A stretch of 64,000 bases of DNA from Kryptolebias marmoratus (Eukaryota; Chordata; Actinopteri; Cyprinodontiformes; Rivulidae), in the NCBI RefSeq assembly GCF_001649575.2, contig NC_051431.1, positions 9,522,844-9,586,843 on the forward strand, in the 5' to 3' direction. The notes beneath the pieces are model-generated. The model had not been told where the DNA came from and searched no databases. It saw only the letters and a list, made by a program, of their open reading frames with translations. Within the stretch, counting starts at the first letter, position 1. Every line of letters begins with the position of its first letter. Shown here in pieces: positions 47,661-58,976 of this stretch. The position numbers and the translations under genes were made by a program.

Positions 47661-49224
47661 CCTTGAGTGTTGTCTCTGCAGGTAAATAAGTCTCAGCAGG
47701 ACTTGGAGCCTCGGCTTCATTATTCCTCATTACAAGACGGCCGCTGCGTGTCATTAGTTGTGTTGCTCTCCAAATGTGATGCGGAATAATTGAAAAATAC
47801 GGAGATATGAGCAAAGATCTTAATAATTAATCCCAGCTAAATTATTTACCATGCCGGCATTGCTCCCTCGTTCTAATTAAGCATCCCATACAGGCGGCTT
47901 TACCATCGGCTTTATGTTCTCCGCCTGTGGGCTCGAGGCGGGGTGGTACCCTCCTGCATGAAGCAGCTTCTGAGATGGGGGCTGATTGAAAAATACGCCT
48001 CAGCGTGAGAGCGTGTTCGTGCGTCTGTACGAGCTGGCGAGAGAGCGAGTTGGAAAGCACAAATCTGCACTTTTAGCGTCCGCTTTGCATAAACGTCACG
48101 TAAACGTTCTGTTTGATCAGATTTACTCTGCTGTACGTTCAGAGAACTTTGAGTTTCAAGTTAAAAATACAGAAATTATGATTTGAAGAGTTTTTGTGTT
48201 CTTTCTCGTGTGATATTACTTTTTTTTTCAATTGCAGCAGGCATTATTCTTATTAAACCGCTTTACTGTGTGTGTAGTGGTGCGTTCACTGTAAAATGGG
48301 GTTTTGCCTGTTTGTTATTTTATCATATTATTAGATGTCAGCTTTGAGTTTTTTGAATCTGGGTGGATTCAGATGTTTGTGTGCTCCGTCCCTCCCATCA
48401 CTGCTTTCTGATGCTACCAGAAGGACGTCATTCTTTGCATCTGAGACCATTTTTATAAACAGTTTCGGGACTTCTTTTAACCAAGCAACCATAACTTTTT
48501 CCAAAGATAAGTTAAATAATCCGTCAAAACGACATTTATGCTAAAATTAACATTTGTGTTCAAGGAAAAGCTGTTTTAGGTCAGTCAGCTGCTAATTTTA
48601 ATTCAAAAGACTGGGAACTTTTAATTAGGATTAAAAAAAAAAAAGGTTTGCGTGAATTTTCAAAATTTATTCGTAAAACACAGTCACCCTGATCATAAAT
48701 CACTCTAGCTCTACTTGATATCCTCTTGCTGTCAGGTGGCCGAAGGAGCGAGGAAGTATAATCTATTCTTAAATTCCGTCCCATCTGCTGATAACCATAC
48801 AACATTTTTGTGACGCCATCAGTGAGACGACACGGCTCTCGACCTTTCTTACTCTGTGCGCGGCTGATGGGTTTGAGCTCTCTAATAGGGGGCTCTGATT
48901 TACTACTACTCTTAATACATTACTTTTTTGGTTGAACTACCAGCTATTCTAGTATTACTCTTGTGCCCACCTGTCAGCAAGTACATAAACACATCTTTTA
49001 AAATATACCATATAGAAAATCATGAATTGATCACATCACTTCACAGTATCCATTAAAAGATATTCAAAAAACATAATTTTAAACTCAAATGAACTTCACT
49101 GAAACCAGACGTCTAAACAGCTCACCCGTTTATTCAAACAGGAATAAATTTGTAATTTAAAACGACTAAAAGAAATCAATAAATAATCCAATCTAAATCA
49201 AACAAACTTGCACAAAGTTTTACA
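47661..49224. other. Intergenic, no gene seen
   Basis: Unique sequence. No domain, RNA gene or splice-bounded exon found. AT-rich from 48900. Confidence 0.5.
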
Positions 49225-49387
49225 TAAGATGATACAATACAATACGCTATGATACAAATAAAAAATGAAGCTTTATGATGCAATTCAATGCATTATGATC
49301 TGTTATCAGATGATTTAAAACAATATAATGCTATACAATATAAACTGATACAACATATGATACGATAAGATGTGATACAATACAATA
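49225..49387. repeat. (gatacaatac)-type simple array, left part
   Basis: Degenerate pentamer/decamer text of 'gatac', 'aatac' and 'tatga' units. Interrupted by an insertion at 49388-49995 and resumed after it. Confidence 0.8.
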
Positions 49388-49995
49388 TTGTTACCAACTT
49401 GGCTCATAGTTGGCAACAAAAAGGAGACTTCCACAGACAAAACGTAACTTGCTCAATTTTATTTACGCAAAAGAACTGGTCACTGTGAAAGGAAAAGATG
49501 GTTATGTCAATAATAAGAAAACATTCTGCCTGAATGCTGATAAAACTGAATGACCCAGTAACAAAAAGAAGAGCCGTAACCAAAACATTACCTATTCGAC
49601 AAGCTGTCCTCCAGGAGAGGGACAGAAACAGGAGAGAGAAAGCCGAACCCCAGCACTGCGTCTGAGCTGCCTTTATACCTCTCAGGTGCAAACTGGATCT
49701 ATAAAGAGCTAACCCAGTCACCACAGAAAGAGAGAAACATAAAATATGACTCAGCTAGCCATCGCAAAACTGCTGTTAGCTGTAAACCTCCAACTCGGAC
49801 CCATTTGTACCTGAAAGACAACAGAAGCGGAGAGACATTACAATTTTTTTCCAACATATAACTAGTAATTTTCTCTATCATGTAGCCCTGGATAATGCAT
49901 CATTAAGCACATCGTCTCCACCCTTTATATGTCTAACATCCAGGTTACATGGCTGAAGGAAGAGACACCATCTCATAAGGACTTGGTTTGGATTC
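49388..49995. mobile_element. Unclassified insertion in the simple array
   Basis: About 600 bp of complex sequence lying between two parts of the same simple array, so its limits are visible. It begins near 'ttgttaccaacttggctcat' and ends near 'ggattctggagcgagtatg'. The internal 'gctcaattttatttacgc' recalls 'primed tttattt' text in other fish elements. No recognisable domain, terminal inverted repeat or target-site duplication. Confidence 0.45.
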
Positions 49996-50335
49996 TGGAG
50001 CGAGTATGTATGATATATGATACGATACAATACATGATATGACACTGTGTGATGTGATATGATACAATAAAATACAAAACATTACAATATGCATTGTTAC
50101 AATACAGTACAGTACATGATATGATATGATACTATACAATACACTGCGATACAATAAGTTGCAATATATTGCGATACGATATATGATACGGTACGATACA
50201 CAATACGATGCAATATGATATGATAATAAACAATATAATACAAAACATTACAATATGTATTGATACATTATAATATATGATAGGATATGATACAATACAA
50301 TATAACACAGAGAACAGTACAATATGATTTAATTC
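49996..50335. repeat. (gatacaatac)-type simple array, right part
   Basis: Same degenerate units as 49225-49387, with 'atatgatatgat' and 'acaatacaatata' text. The - strand reading gives a Tyr/Ser/His/Ile-rich frame that is not a gene. Confidence 0.85.
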
Positions 50336-51130
50336 TTTGGGACATTATGCTTTACAAAAACGTAAAGCATGTCATATGCATATCATATATCATACATACA
50401 TGTCTTCTTGGTGTTAAATTTGTTTTGGACTCTGCTGTCTTAATGTGAAATGAGCAAAAAACCACAAATAAATCATTAAAGTAACCCCACAGTTCATACG
50501 TAACCCACCACCAACACACACATTACACTATTTCTATCCCGTCATTCATATATATATATATTTATACTGTATATATATTTATATGTAAAGATTAAAGCAA
50601 AAGAATAGACACATGAACCAGCCTTCGAAGACATTGTTGGAACATTTTTTTTAAATTTACTTTTTATTCCTGGCTTTTTCTTTCTTCTTGAGTCACTAAA
50701 CTTAATACCTTTAAGATTTTAGACAGCTGCAGAAAAAGTAAAAATGTCACCTTGCCTTTTTTTTTTGCGTGTGTATTTTTGTGAATCAGTGGAGTAATCA
50801 GTCAGGGAACTGTCAGATACCTCGAGTACATCTGAAGGCTGCCATTAAATCAGAATATGGTGCTTTGGTTTTAAACGCAGCCGAGAGGTTCGTTCAAGTC
50901 AGGCGTGCTGCTCGAACCAAAGCGTGGGTTTGTTAACGTTCTCCCACATTTCTTACGTCGAGCTTCTCAGGTGGTTTAGTTTGGCTTTTGGGATATTTGA
51001 CAAATTTAAATGAATGTAAATTTATTGTAAATGTTCCCGTAGACGTCAGGTTTAGTTATCCATGATTCAAAGATGATGATGAACTAAAAAACTGTACGCA
51101 GCAGACGGACCTCAAGAGACTGATTTTAAT
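50336..51130. other. Intergenic, AT-rich; (AT)n at 50548-50582
   Basis: No gene seen. One (AT)n microsatellite and T runs at 50645-50654 and 50759-50767. Confidence 0.5.
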
Positions 51131-51139
51131 AAAACCTTC

Positions 51140-51350
51140 AGAAAACAGTCGATGGATCTATGTCTACAACTGAAGAAAGTCTGGAGTCAACCCAATTCAA
51201 GATGGTCGCCACAGCCAACTGACTATAAAAGAGCCAAAAAAACGCATAACTGGCTAAAGATTTGGTGTGGTAGTAGCTGAGCGTGAAACGGTTGGCTCAA
51301 ACCATGTTGGCTTGTTAGCAAAATATCTTGTGAACCAGTGGATGCATCTT
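51140..51350 (+). repeat. Family A repeat, rearranged copy
   Basis: 'tctacaactgaagaaagtc', 'caattcaagatggtcgccac' and 'ggtgtggtagtagctgagcg' are followed at 51308 by 'ggcttgttagcaaaatatct', the 5' block of the element. The 5' block lying after the middle block suggests two copies in tandem or an internal rearrangement. Confidence 0.65.
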
Positions 51351-51994
51351 AAGGCCATCAGCTGTCAAATTATGCCATTTTTTATTGGTTTTAAACTGAG
51401 TTTTTATTCTTCTGACACAGTTTCTGCATTAAACGATTCTTTAAAGGTTAATTTAAATCGGTATAAAATTGCGATAGAAAACAGCAAATCTTCTTTTGTT
51501 TTTGTTTGAGTTCAGAACGTCTCGGCTCGGCTCGTTTCATCTGATCTGAGCTCCGAGTTCCGCTCCGTTTCCTCCCCAGAACGACTCCACTTCCTGTCGA
51601 ATCGTCCTCACAGCTTCTGGTCGCCGTTTCTTCTCAGGAGAAGAAGAAGAAGTTCGCCTTTTCTATTCCAACTCCTCTGTTCTCCCTCTGACTCAGTTTG
51701 CAGCCGGGGATTATTTGACCGACTCGACATCCACCGAGTCCGTCCGAAGCGAACTCGTCCGTGTTCAGATGTAAACAAACGACTCGTAATTGTTGGCAAC
51801 AAATCACGACTCCGCTGATTTCACTCATATATTACAAATTATGCTGTAGACTTTTAGTAGTGAATGATATCCAGTGGTTGTTTTAATCATAAATGATGCA
51901 CAAATACAGAAAATTTCAAATCAAAAACATTAAAAAGTCGCCTTTTTTGACAGCTTTAATGAAGCTCTCAGACGGTAATCACCAGCAGGTTAAC

Positions 51995-52115
51995 TTGTGG
52001 ACTCCCAATTTAAGATGGCCGCCACAGCTAATGACGTTGCTGTTGCTATGACTACAACTCGGTCAGACAAACGTAGGTGTGGTGGTAGTAGCTGAGAGTC
52101 GTGCCTGTTTGCATC
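51995..52115 (+). repeat. Family A repeat just upstream of the promoter
   Basis: 'ccaatttaagatggccgcca', 'acaactcggtcag' and 'gtagctgagagtcgtgcctg'. It ends about 25 bp before the purine-rich tract of the gene promoter. Confidence 0.7.
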
Positions 52116-52139
52116 CGAGGGCTCCGGTTCTGTGTTTTT

Positions 52140-52570
52140 CTTTTTACTTGTGAAGGAGGGAGGAAGAGGAGGGAGACAAAGGGGAGGAAGAAGGGGGGGA
52201 GTGTTTTGGGGAGCACTGCTGGAGGTAAGGAGGAGGAGGAGGAGGAGGTGTCTGGGGGCGGAGCTGCCCTCGGTACCCCCCCCCCTCTTCCTCCTCCTCC
52301 TCCTCCTCTCTCTCCCTCTCTCTCCCTGTTACCTGTTTGAAGCAGAGCCGGAGAAGTGCGAGCGCGCGCGCCACACACAGAGCGAGAGAGAGTGAGCGCG
52401 AGACAGAGGCAGAGTTCCGGAGCGCACGGGCACGTCGGGGGGAAGAGAGCCGCCGAGAAGCGACGCGGAGCGAAGGCGCGTGGACACTTTGACTCAACGC
52501 ACCTGTTCTGAGTTCCGACCCGCCGAACCGCCGAACCACCGAACCCACCGAGGGGCTCCGAGCCGCCAGG
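52140..52570 (+). promoter_or_regulatory. CpG-rich TATA-less promoter and 5' UTR
   Basis: A purine-rich tract (52150-52250, with (GGA)n at 52226-52248) is followed by a GC box gggggcggag (52254-52263) and a pyrimidine tract (52269-52328, with (TCC)n). From 52345 to 52520 CpG is dense (gcgagcgcgcgcgcc and similar) and there is no ATG between about 52330 and 52570, as expected of a leader. No TATA box is visible. The exact transcription start cannot be placed. This is the strongest promoter-like region in the window. Confidence 0.6.
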
Positions 52571-52619
52571 ATGCACTTGTTGTCCGCCCTCCTCTTCCTC
52601 CTCCTCCTCCTCCGCCGAG
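52571..52619 (+). CDS. First coding exon (signal peptide) of an unidentified gene
   Basis: The ATG at 52571 has adenine at -3 (gccgccaggATG) and is the first ATG after the in-frame stop TGA at 52490-52492, which fixes the start. It encodes MHLLSALLFLLLLLRR: a short n-region, a run of about ten hydrophobic residues (mostly leucine), then two arginines. The exon ends at 52619, before the consensus donor GTAAGC, giving 49 coding nt and a phase 1 junction. The hydrophobic stretch fits the core of a secretory signal peptide; the cleavage site would be encoded in exon 2. Phase 1 introns after signal peptides are common in secreted and membrane proteins. Exon 2 is not visible, so the product is not named. 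The CTC repeat in the coding region continues the low-complexity character of the promoter, so a chance origin cannot be ruled out. Confidence 0.6.
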
Positions 52620-52625
52620 GTAAGC
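52620..52625 (+). other. 5' splice donor of intron 1
   Basis: GAG|GTAAGC after codon 16 plus one base. It fits the vertebrate donor consensus well, and no other GT lies between the ATG and this site that would keep a better match. Confidence 0.65.
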
Positions 52626-53067
52626 CTCTTGTCTGCTCGTGAGGGGAACTTCAAACACTTCTTTTCTTTTTTCTTTCTTTTTAATTTTGTTTTTCTGGAT
52701 TAAATAAAGAATAAAAAGAGTTGAAAGCGTTCCCGCTAAATGTGTCCGGCACGTGCTGCAACTCACTTTCTGTATTCAAGTGTGTGTGTGTGGGGGGGGA
52801 GATTCCCAAACTGATGCTACTATATTCCATTTTGCTGTAAAGGAAAAAAAAACTGTCTGCGTCACTGAAAAGTGACAACCCCTCCCCCCCCCCAGTGATG
52901 AAGTGGTGACCGTCACTCAGTCATCACATGGCTGCATGATGTCATTGTTTCATGTTGTCTGTCTCTGTTAACGAGCGGAGTGATGCTGCTGTTTCCCTCC
53001 TGGATGATTTATGATAATTATGGGCTGCCTGTGTGAGGAAAGCGCCCAGCGCCCCCCCCCCCCCCCC

Positions 53068-53139
53068 NNNNNNNNNNNNNNNNNNNNNNNNNNNNNNNNN
53101 NNNNNNNNNNNNNNNNNNNNNNNNNNNNNNNNNNNNNNN
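53068..53139. other. Assembly gap (72 N) between C runs
   Basis: N run with C homopolymers on both sides. Confidence 0.99.
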
Positions 53140-53462
53140 GCCCCCCCCCCCCCCCCCCCATATCTCTGTCTGGTAATTACACAATACAATGTTCCTGTTT
53201 GTGACTCAATGAGCACAAATTTCTTCTGGTTCTGAGTCTTGGCTTCTGATTGGTGCGTTTTTTTGTTTTTGGGGTTCTTAACTCTGATGAAGAAGAAGAA
53301 GAAGAAGAGGGACAGTGGATGCTTTGTGGCGTGCTTGTCCCGTCTGTGATTTGCACATGTTTTGCATTTTGTGGTGGCGTCTTTTGCAGATTTCCATGTT
53401 GTCTCGAGGCCGTCCCCCCCTCAGGTCAACAGGTAGCAGGCCCACATGTGTCCACATCACTC

Positions 53463-53488
53463 ATGTGGGGGTGGTGGTGGGGGTGGCT
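53463..53488 (+). other. G-rich run, possible G-quadruplex
   Basis: Four or more G tracts in 'tgtgggggtggtggtggggg' near 53463-53484 with short loops, on the coding strand early in the presumed intron. Confidence 0.4.
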
Positions 53489-53634
53489 GTAAGCGAAGCC
53501 ATAAGCTCGCAGCACTTCCTGGGATAAAGAAAAAAGGGGGTGGGTCGGCTTGGCTCGGGACCCCCCCCCCCAAAGGGGGAGGTGTCACAACACGCCCTAC
53601 ACTAACCTCCCAGTCAACCCCACCTCAGCCGCCC

Positions 53635-53653
53635 CACACACACACACACACAC
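53635..53653. repeat. (AC)n microsatellite
   Basis: Short AC run. Confidence 0.9.
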
Positions 53654-53756
53654 TCCCCTGCTCTGCCTCCGCCTCGCCGCACAGCGTTGGCCGCCTGTTG
53701 TTGTAAGTTAACACCGTGCAGCACCTTTCAGCCGGGCTCAGGTGGTTTGTTTGCAG

Positions 53757-53788
53757 GGTGTGTGTGTGTGTTTGTGTGTGTGTGTGTT
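53757..53788. repeat. (TG)n microsatellite followed by a G run
   Basis: TG run with one 'tttg' interruption, then a G homopolymer. Confidence 0.93.
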
Positions 53789-54072
53789 GGGGGGGGGGCA
53801 CATTTCCACTTCTCGTTCCGTTTCAAGACAAGAGGACTGAGTTTGCATCCGCGCTTGGAAAAAAAAGTGAGCGAAGTGGAAGTGCGTCTGTGGGTGTTTG
53901 GGTTTTGCTGCAACTCCCAAAACTTATTTCACCGCATCGCCCCCCCCTCTCCCCAACAGACCTGCAGGAGGAACAAAAACCTGAGCCAGTCCTGCCTGAG
54001 ACCAGCAGTCCAGAAAGATGCATCTGTCTTTTTTTGTGTGTGTTCACCCCCCCCAGACTCCACCCCCCCCCT

Positions 54073-54280
54073 NNNNNNNNNNNNNNNNNNNNNNNNNNNN
54101 NNNNNNNNNNNNNNNNNNNNNNNNNNNNNNNNNNNNNNNNNNNNNNNNNNNNNNNNNNNNNNNNNNNNNNNNNNNNNNNNNNNNNNNNNNNNNNNNNNNN
54201 NNNNNNNNNNNNNNNNNNNNNNNNNNNNNNNNNNNNNNNNNNNNNNNNNNNNNNNNNNNNNNNNNNNNNNNNNNNNNNNN
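54073..54280. other. Assembly gap (208 N)
   Basis: Flanked by a C run on the left and (TG)n plus a G run on the right. Long frames crossing it are artefacts. Confidence 0.99.
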
Positions 54281-54308
54281 TGTGTGTGTGTGTGTGTGTG
54301 GGGGGGGG
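54281..54308. repeat. (TG)n microsatellite and G run
   Basis: Directly after the gap. Confidence 0.9.
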
Positions 54309-56299
54309 TTAATTGCACGTTTGGGTCCCTTTTGCACGACTGTTCTGTTCCTTCGCCCCCGTCTCGTTCGAATTCTGGTCTTGTGGGGTTGTATTTTTAT
54401 TTATCCCCCCCTCCACCCACCCACCACCGCCACCTTTGGAAGGAGATTTCTTTGTGACTCACAAGTATTGTACACCTTCATGCAAAATTCAGAGGCAGGC
54501 GCGAGGGGGGGGGGAGTGTGGCAACTCAACCAAATCATGACTTTGAATGGAAACGCCGCATCTCTGCCTCTCTTCGCGCCTTTTCAGATAGTCATCTATC
54601 GACTGCGTTTTGGAAATGGGATGCCGGTCGCGCGGAGGGCATAATCGAATCGGTAAATTCCTGGAGGAAAGAGGGGCCCATGTGGTTGCCCGAAAAAAAA
54701 CTCCTGACATCGGTTTGATAATAAAACTGGACTGGAGGGAGAGGAGGAGGAGAATAAAAATGTTTGGTTGTATAAACTGTAGACAGAGAACCGAAAGGAA
54801 TGAGTTCTGCTGCCGGTGGCTCGTTGCGGTCGCCGTGGTAACCGCACACCTGCGTCTGTCACTCCCTGACAGCCACGTTAAGGCGAGGCAGGCAGAAACG
54901 GATCGAGGAGTAAGCCTCAGACAAACAGCCGCTGTTTAAAACGCTTTACGCCGGATCTTTAAAAGCGTTTGGCACGTGAGCAGCAGAGGACGCCGGCGGT
55001 CACGCGGGTTCACTCTGACGTGTCTGCTGTGTTTTATGGAGGCGGTACGACGAGTTCAAAACGACCCTTCTGCTTCCGGTTTCTGTTTTTTGAAGAGAAC
55101 TGAAATGTAACGCGAGTCAATGGAAGCTTGGGTGTGCGCTCTCTGCAGTCTGGGGAGATTTGAGAGAAAACCATGAGTACTAGATCGGTGAGAGACACAC
55201 AGGGTGAAAGAAGACAAGAATCCCTACGTTTTGACGTATGAGTTGAATATTTATAGCGTAAGAAGGGTTTGCTTGACTGCGTGACATCATCAACGGTTTG
55301 CCGAGAAATCCCTAGAGATCGTAAAACTTAAAGGGTAAAGTCCGACTTCCCGTGATCTGTTTAAACTTTGAATCATGTTTCTGAGTTTTCTACGTCTGAG
55401 CCGCGGCGCTCCACAGAGGACTGGGTCTTCTCCGGTTTCACCAAAATCCCATTGATTACCATTCTCGTTTCTGTCCATTTTTTTTTTTTAATTTTGTCTT
55501 CATTGTACGACATACCTCTACCAGAAGTCCCAGCCATGCTGCCCCAGCTTGATTTCACGTATTATTCGCACGTTTTAGCTCGAACGGAATAGTAAGAAGA
55601 GGGTCTCGGCGCTCATGCATTGGCACCTTCAATTTCAAAATAAATATTCAGGAAACAAGAAGATCTGGTGAATTTAAGGGGGGGGGGGGTGGAAAAAAAA
55701 CAAGCTGCAAAACTCTTGTAATCAGACTAACAGCATTGTGAGCGAACAAAGAGGCCAGTGCTCTTATTAATCTACCGTTTCTTTCACTTTTTTTAACAGG
55801 AATGCTTAAAAGGCTCCCGAATGTGATATCTGTACAAGTTATTATCCTGCTGGATGCTTAACCCAAAATTTGGCAGCTCCTAATGTCTCTGAAAAGGCTC
55901 TGAAGGGCTCCTGGTTCTTTGTGTGGATTGAGGATGTGAAGTGGAGCCTTTTTTCTAGTATCACACAGTTAGTGCATTTGTGTTTTGGATTTAAAAAAAA
56001 AAAAAGGAGGGGGGTAGGAAAAAAAAAAAAAAAGCCCGACAGGCGCTATTACTCTCCCAAGAAGCACAAAGCAAGTGAGATATAAGGAGGAGACAGATGT
56101 TTGGTGCAGAGAAAAAGGTTTGTGAGCGGGCTTATTTGTGTGCACCTTGCGCTTCACTGGCCTTGATCAGAATAAGAAATGAGTGGAAGTCTGAGCAGAA
56201 GGCAGAGGTGTTGCTGATGCAGAAAAAACGGGGGGGTTAAAAAAAAACAAAAAAACCGAGGCCTGTTCAGGCAGGAGAGGTCATACTGTAAATTAAAGC

Positions 56300-56690
56300 A
56301 GCATTTGGGCGGGGAGCCTGCTGTCACGTCCCATCATGGGGGTCCGGGATTCCTGCCGACGCCCCGCCCCCCTCCCCTCCCCGGCAGCGGAGCGTGGTCA
56401 CTTCGGTTTGGAAATACCAGGCGCCTCGAATCCAGCTGATGTAACCCTAAAACAACTTGGCCTTCTGATGAAACGGCGGCCCGGTTGTTGCGCGGCCTTT
56501 TTTCGACGAGGAGCGCCCGAAGAAGCGGATTTCGTTGCACGAGCGGGTCGTCGTCATCGGCCCGGTCTGCTTCTGCAGCCGGAACTGGGGCTTCTGGGGT
56601 GACTCGGTGCATCTGCTCCTTCGCGCCCCCTCCTGAGAATCGGCGCTCCTAACGTGTGCATCCCGACCATATGGCGCTCCGGCTCGGGTC
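56300..56690. promoter_or_regulatory. CpG-rich patch in presumed intron 1
   Basis: Dense CpG with a 'gccccgcccccct' GC-box-like tract at 56361-56373. A 14-bp perfect palindrome tagtccatggacta follows at 56709-56722. Frames on both strands carry no domain. It may be an alternative promoter or enhancer, without proof. Confidence 0.3.
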
Positions 56691-57124
56691 TGCTCGTTTA
56701 TGGACTCCTAGTCCATGGACTACTAGTTCGGCATGGAGCTGGGGATGGTGCTACTCGTGAAAACTGAAATTCTGATGAAACACGAGTCAGTCCGAAAACC
56801 CCAGTTCTGATATTTTATTTTTGGTTTTTGGTTTTTGTTTGCCCTGCACCCCTCCACATCCCCTCCTTCTTTACACAGTGAGTGCACTCATGCTGGCATC
56901 CACCCCCGACAGGACTCTGAACAGGTGGAGGAGGGTTTTTTTTTGGCGTGGGGGGCCTGCGGAGAAGAAGAAGAGGGGGAGGGTGTGTCTTTATGATCCG
57001 ACGTTTGTGTGTACAGTTGTTGGGAGAACAGCTTGTTCCCATCACTCAGGTTGAGCTGGAAACTATCCCTCCAGCCTCCAGCTCAGAGTTGAAGTGGCGT
57101 TCCGTGGGAAGGGAACGAACAGTC

Positions 57125-57240
57125 AGCATCTTACCTGGATAGTTTGGACAGATTAAGTGGATCGGCGAGCTAACAGCTAACAGCTAACAGCTAGCGGCTG
57201 AGACCAAAGTGGATCCTGAAACGCGCCCAAATGTTTAAAT
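57125..57240 (-). repeat. Family A repeat, 3' part
   Basis: On the - strand: 'caggatccactttggtctca', 'gccgctagctgttagctg' with three extra 'ttagctg' units, and 'ccaggtaagatgctgactg'. The 'gctaaca' triplication is local to this copy. Confidence 0.65.
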
Positions 57241-58772
57241 TCTGTAATGGTTCAAGTGGAAACTGTTTGATAAACCTTTATGTTGTCATCAATTTCACAT
57301 AACATGGTTATAAACCTAGAAGCTCGTGGTTATTTGTAAGAACAGAGCAGCAGCAGTAGCGGCGAGATGTATGAGTGTCTTCGCCTTCCGAAAATGAAAA
57401 GACTTGGGTGGCAAAAGTAATCACTCTCAGGAAACGACTCAATAAGAGGAAAAGGGGTCTTTTGTTCGCCCGTGACAGTTTTACACACAGGATTATCAGT
57501 AAAACAGCAGCGAGTGAATCTTAATTACACTTTGGTGATTGGCTCGTCCCACTTTTAGAGGCTCGGCCAGAAAGATATATTTAATTTTTATAACCTCAGC
57601 TAAAACGGCCTCTCCTTACTGCCCATTCCTTGCGTAATTTGCTGCTCCGGTTGAGGAAAATTGTTAAAGAGTTCAACCTGTTATTAACTTATTCAGCTTC
57701 TGTTTACATTTTGAGTGAACAAAACCTTTTCTTTTTTTTGTAATAAAAGGGAGTATAAAAATCTTGCAGTTTCCCGACTGTGCTCATTGCTTGCAGGTTT
57801 GTTGCCCCGTCTTTCAAAATAATGGTTCATTTGTTATCTGAGGGGGAGGAACCAGAGATCTATTGTCTTAAAGGAAGACTTAACAACAGGAGAGAGAGAG
57901 ATGACTGCGCCGTGCAGGAACACTCCCATTGAAATGCATGAAGCAGGCCTCGGCTTTGGTTAAAGAACGAACGGCGCTCTGAAACCGGGTAGCCCCAAAA
58001 AACAAAACAAAACAAAAAAAAAAGTGAGGTTGTTTCTCTCCTTTGTCATTGACGCATCCCCCAGCTTTCACTGGATTCCTGCGGACTCCCGCTGCCTGTT
58101 ATTGTGGAGCCGGCTCTTTTTTTAAACAAATGAGTGTATGATAGTGACTTCTTGCTCCCCGCTCCTCTCTTTTGTCATTAATATGGAACAGCACACACTC
58201 CGGAGAGGGGAAGGAGTAGCTGCTGCCGGTCCCAGCACTTCACTTGTGCAACCTGGAGGAGCAGAAGGAGGAGGAGGAGGAGGAGGGATGGAGAGAGGGG
58301 GGGGGGATCTCTGCTCCATATGAAAAGCCTGGAGCCACACCCATCTGTAACAGGGGCTACATCTTTGTTCAAATTCCCCATTAGAGTCATTGCTCGGTTT
58401 TAATGAATTCTTTGAGTGGCCTCCATTAACTGTGATGGTAATGATTCTGAGGGAAGCCAGAAAAAAAAAAAAAAAAAAATCCCACAAATGGGGAAACATG
58501 TATACAAGTGGGAAGCCACAGGATGGGTGCTAATGCCACTTTTGTTTTGATAAATTACCTTTAATGGATTTTCCTTTTTCTTTTTTAAAGATAAAACAAA
58601 GACAAAGTAGTTTGGCTAACATCAGAGCCGAAACCAGCGGCAAGTCCCCTTAAAGCCCACAAAAAGGGGGTCAGCGGCGTTTTACTGCTATTTATGCCCC
58701 GCACTCCCATAAAGTCATCATTTCTCCCTGTTTACGAGTTTCCCGGCACGGCGGGAGTTTTTTTTTTTTTTT

Positions 58773-58976
58773 NNNNNNNNNNNNNNNNNNNNNNNNNNNN
58801 NNNNNNNNNNNNNNNNNNNNNNNNNNNNNNNNNNNNNNNNNNNNNNNNNNNNNNNNNNNNNNNNNNNNNNNNNNNNNNNNNNNNNNNNNNNNNNNNNNNN
58901 NNNNNNNNNNNNNNNNNNNNNNNNNNNNNNNNNNNNNNNNNNNNNNNNNNNNNNNNNNNNNNNNNNNNNNNNNNNN
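58773..58976. other. Assembly gap (204 N)
   Basis: T run on the left, C run on the right. Confidence 0.99.

Noticed and set aside
52052..52654. 200-codon - strand open frame over the promoter
   Set aside because: It is the antisense of the CpG-rich promoter and exon 1, with Pro/Ser/Leu/Arg low complexity, and no domain.
53687..54644. Long open frames (up to 256 codons) on both strands
   Set aside because: They run through a 208-N gap and CA/TG and G/C runs; unknown bases were read as open.
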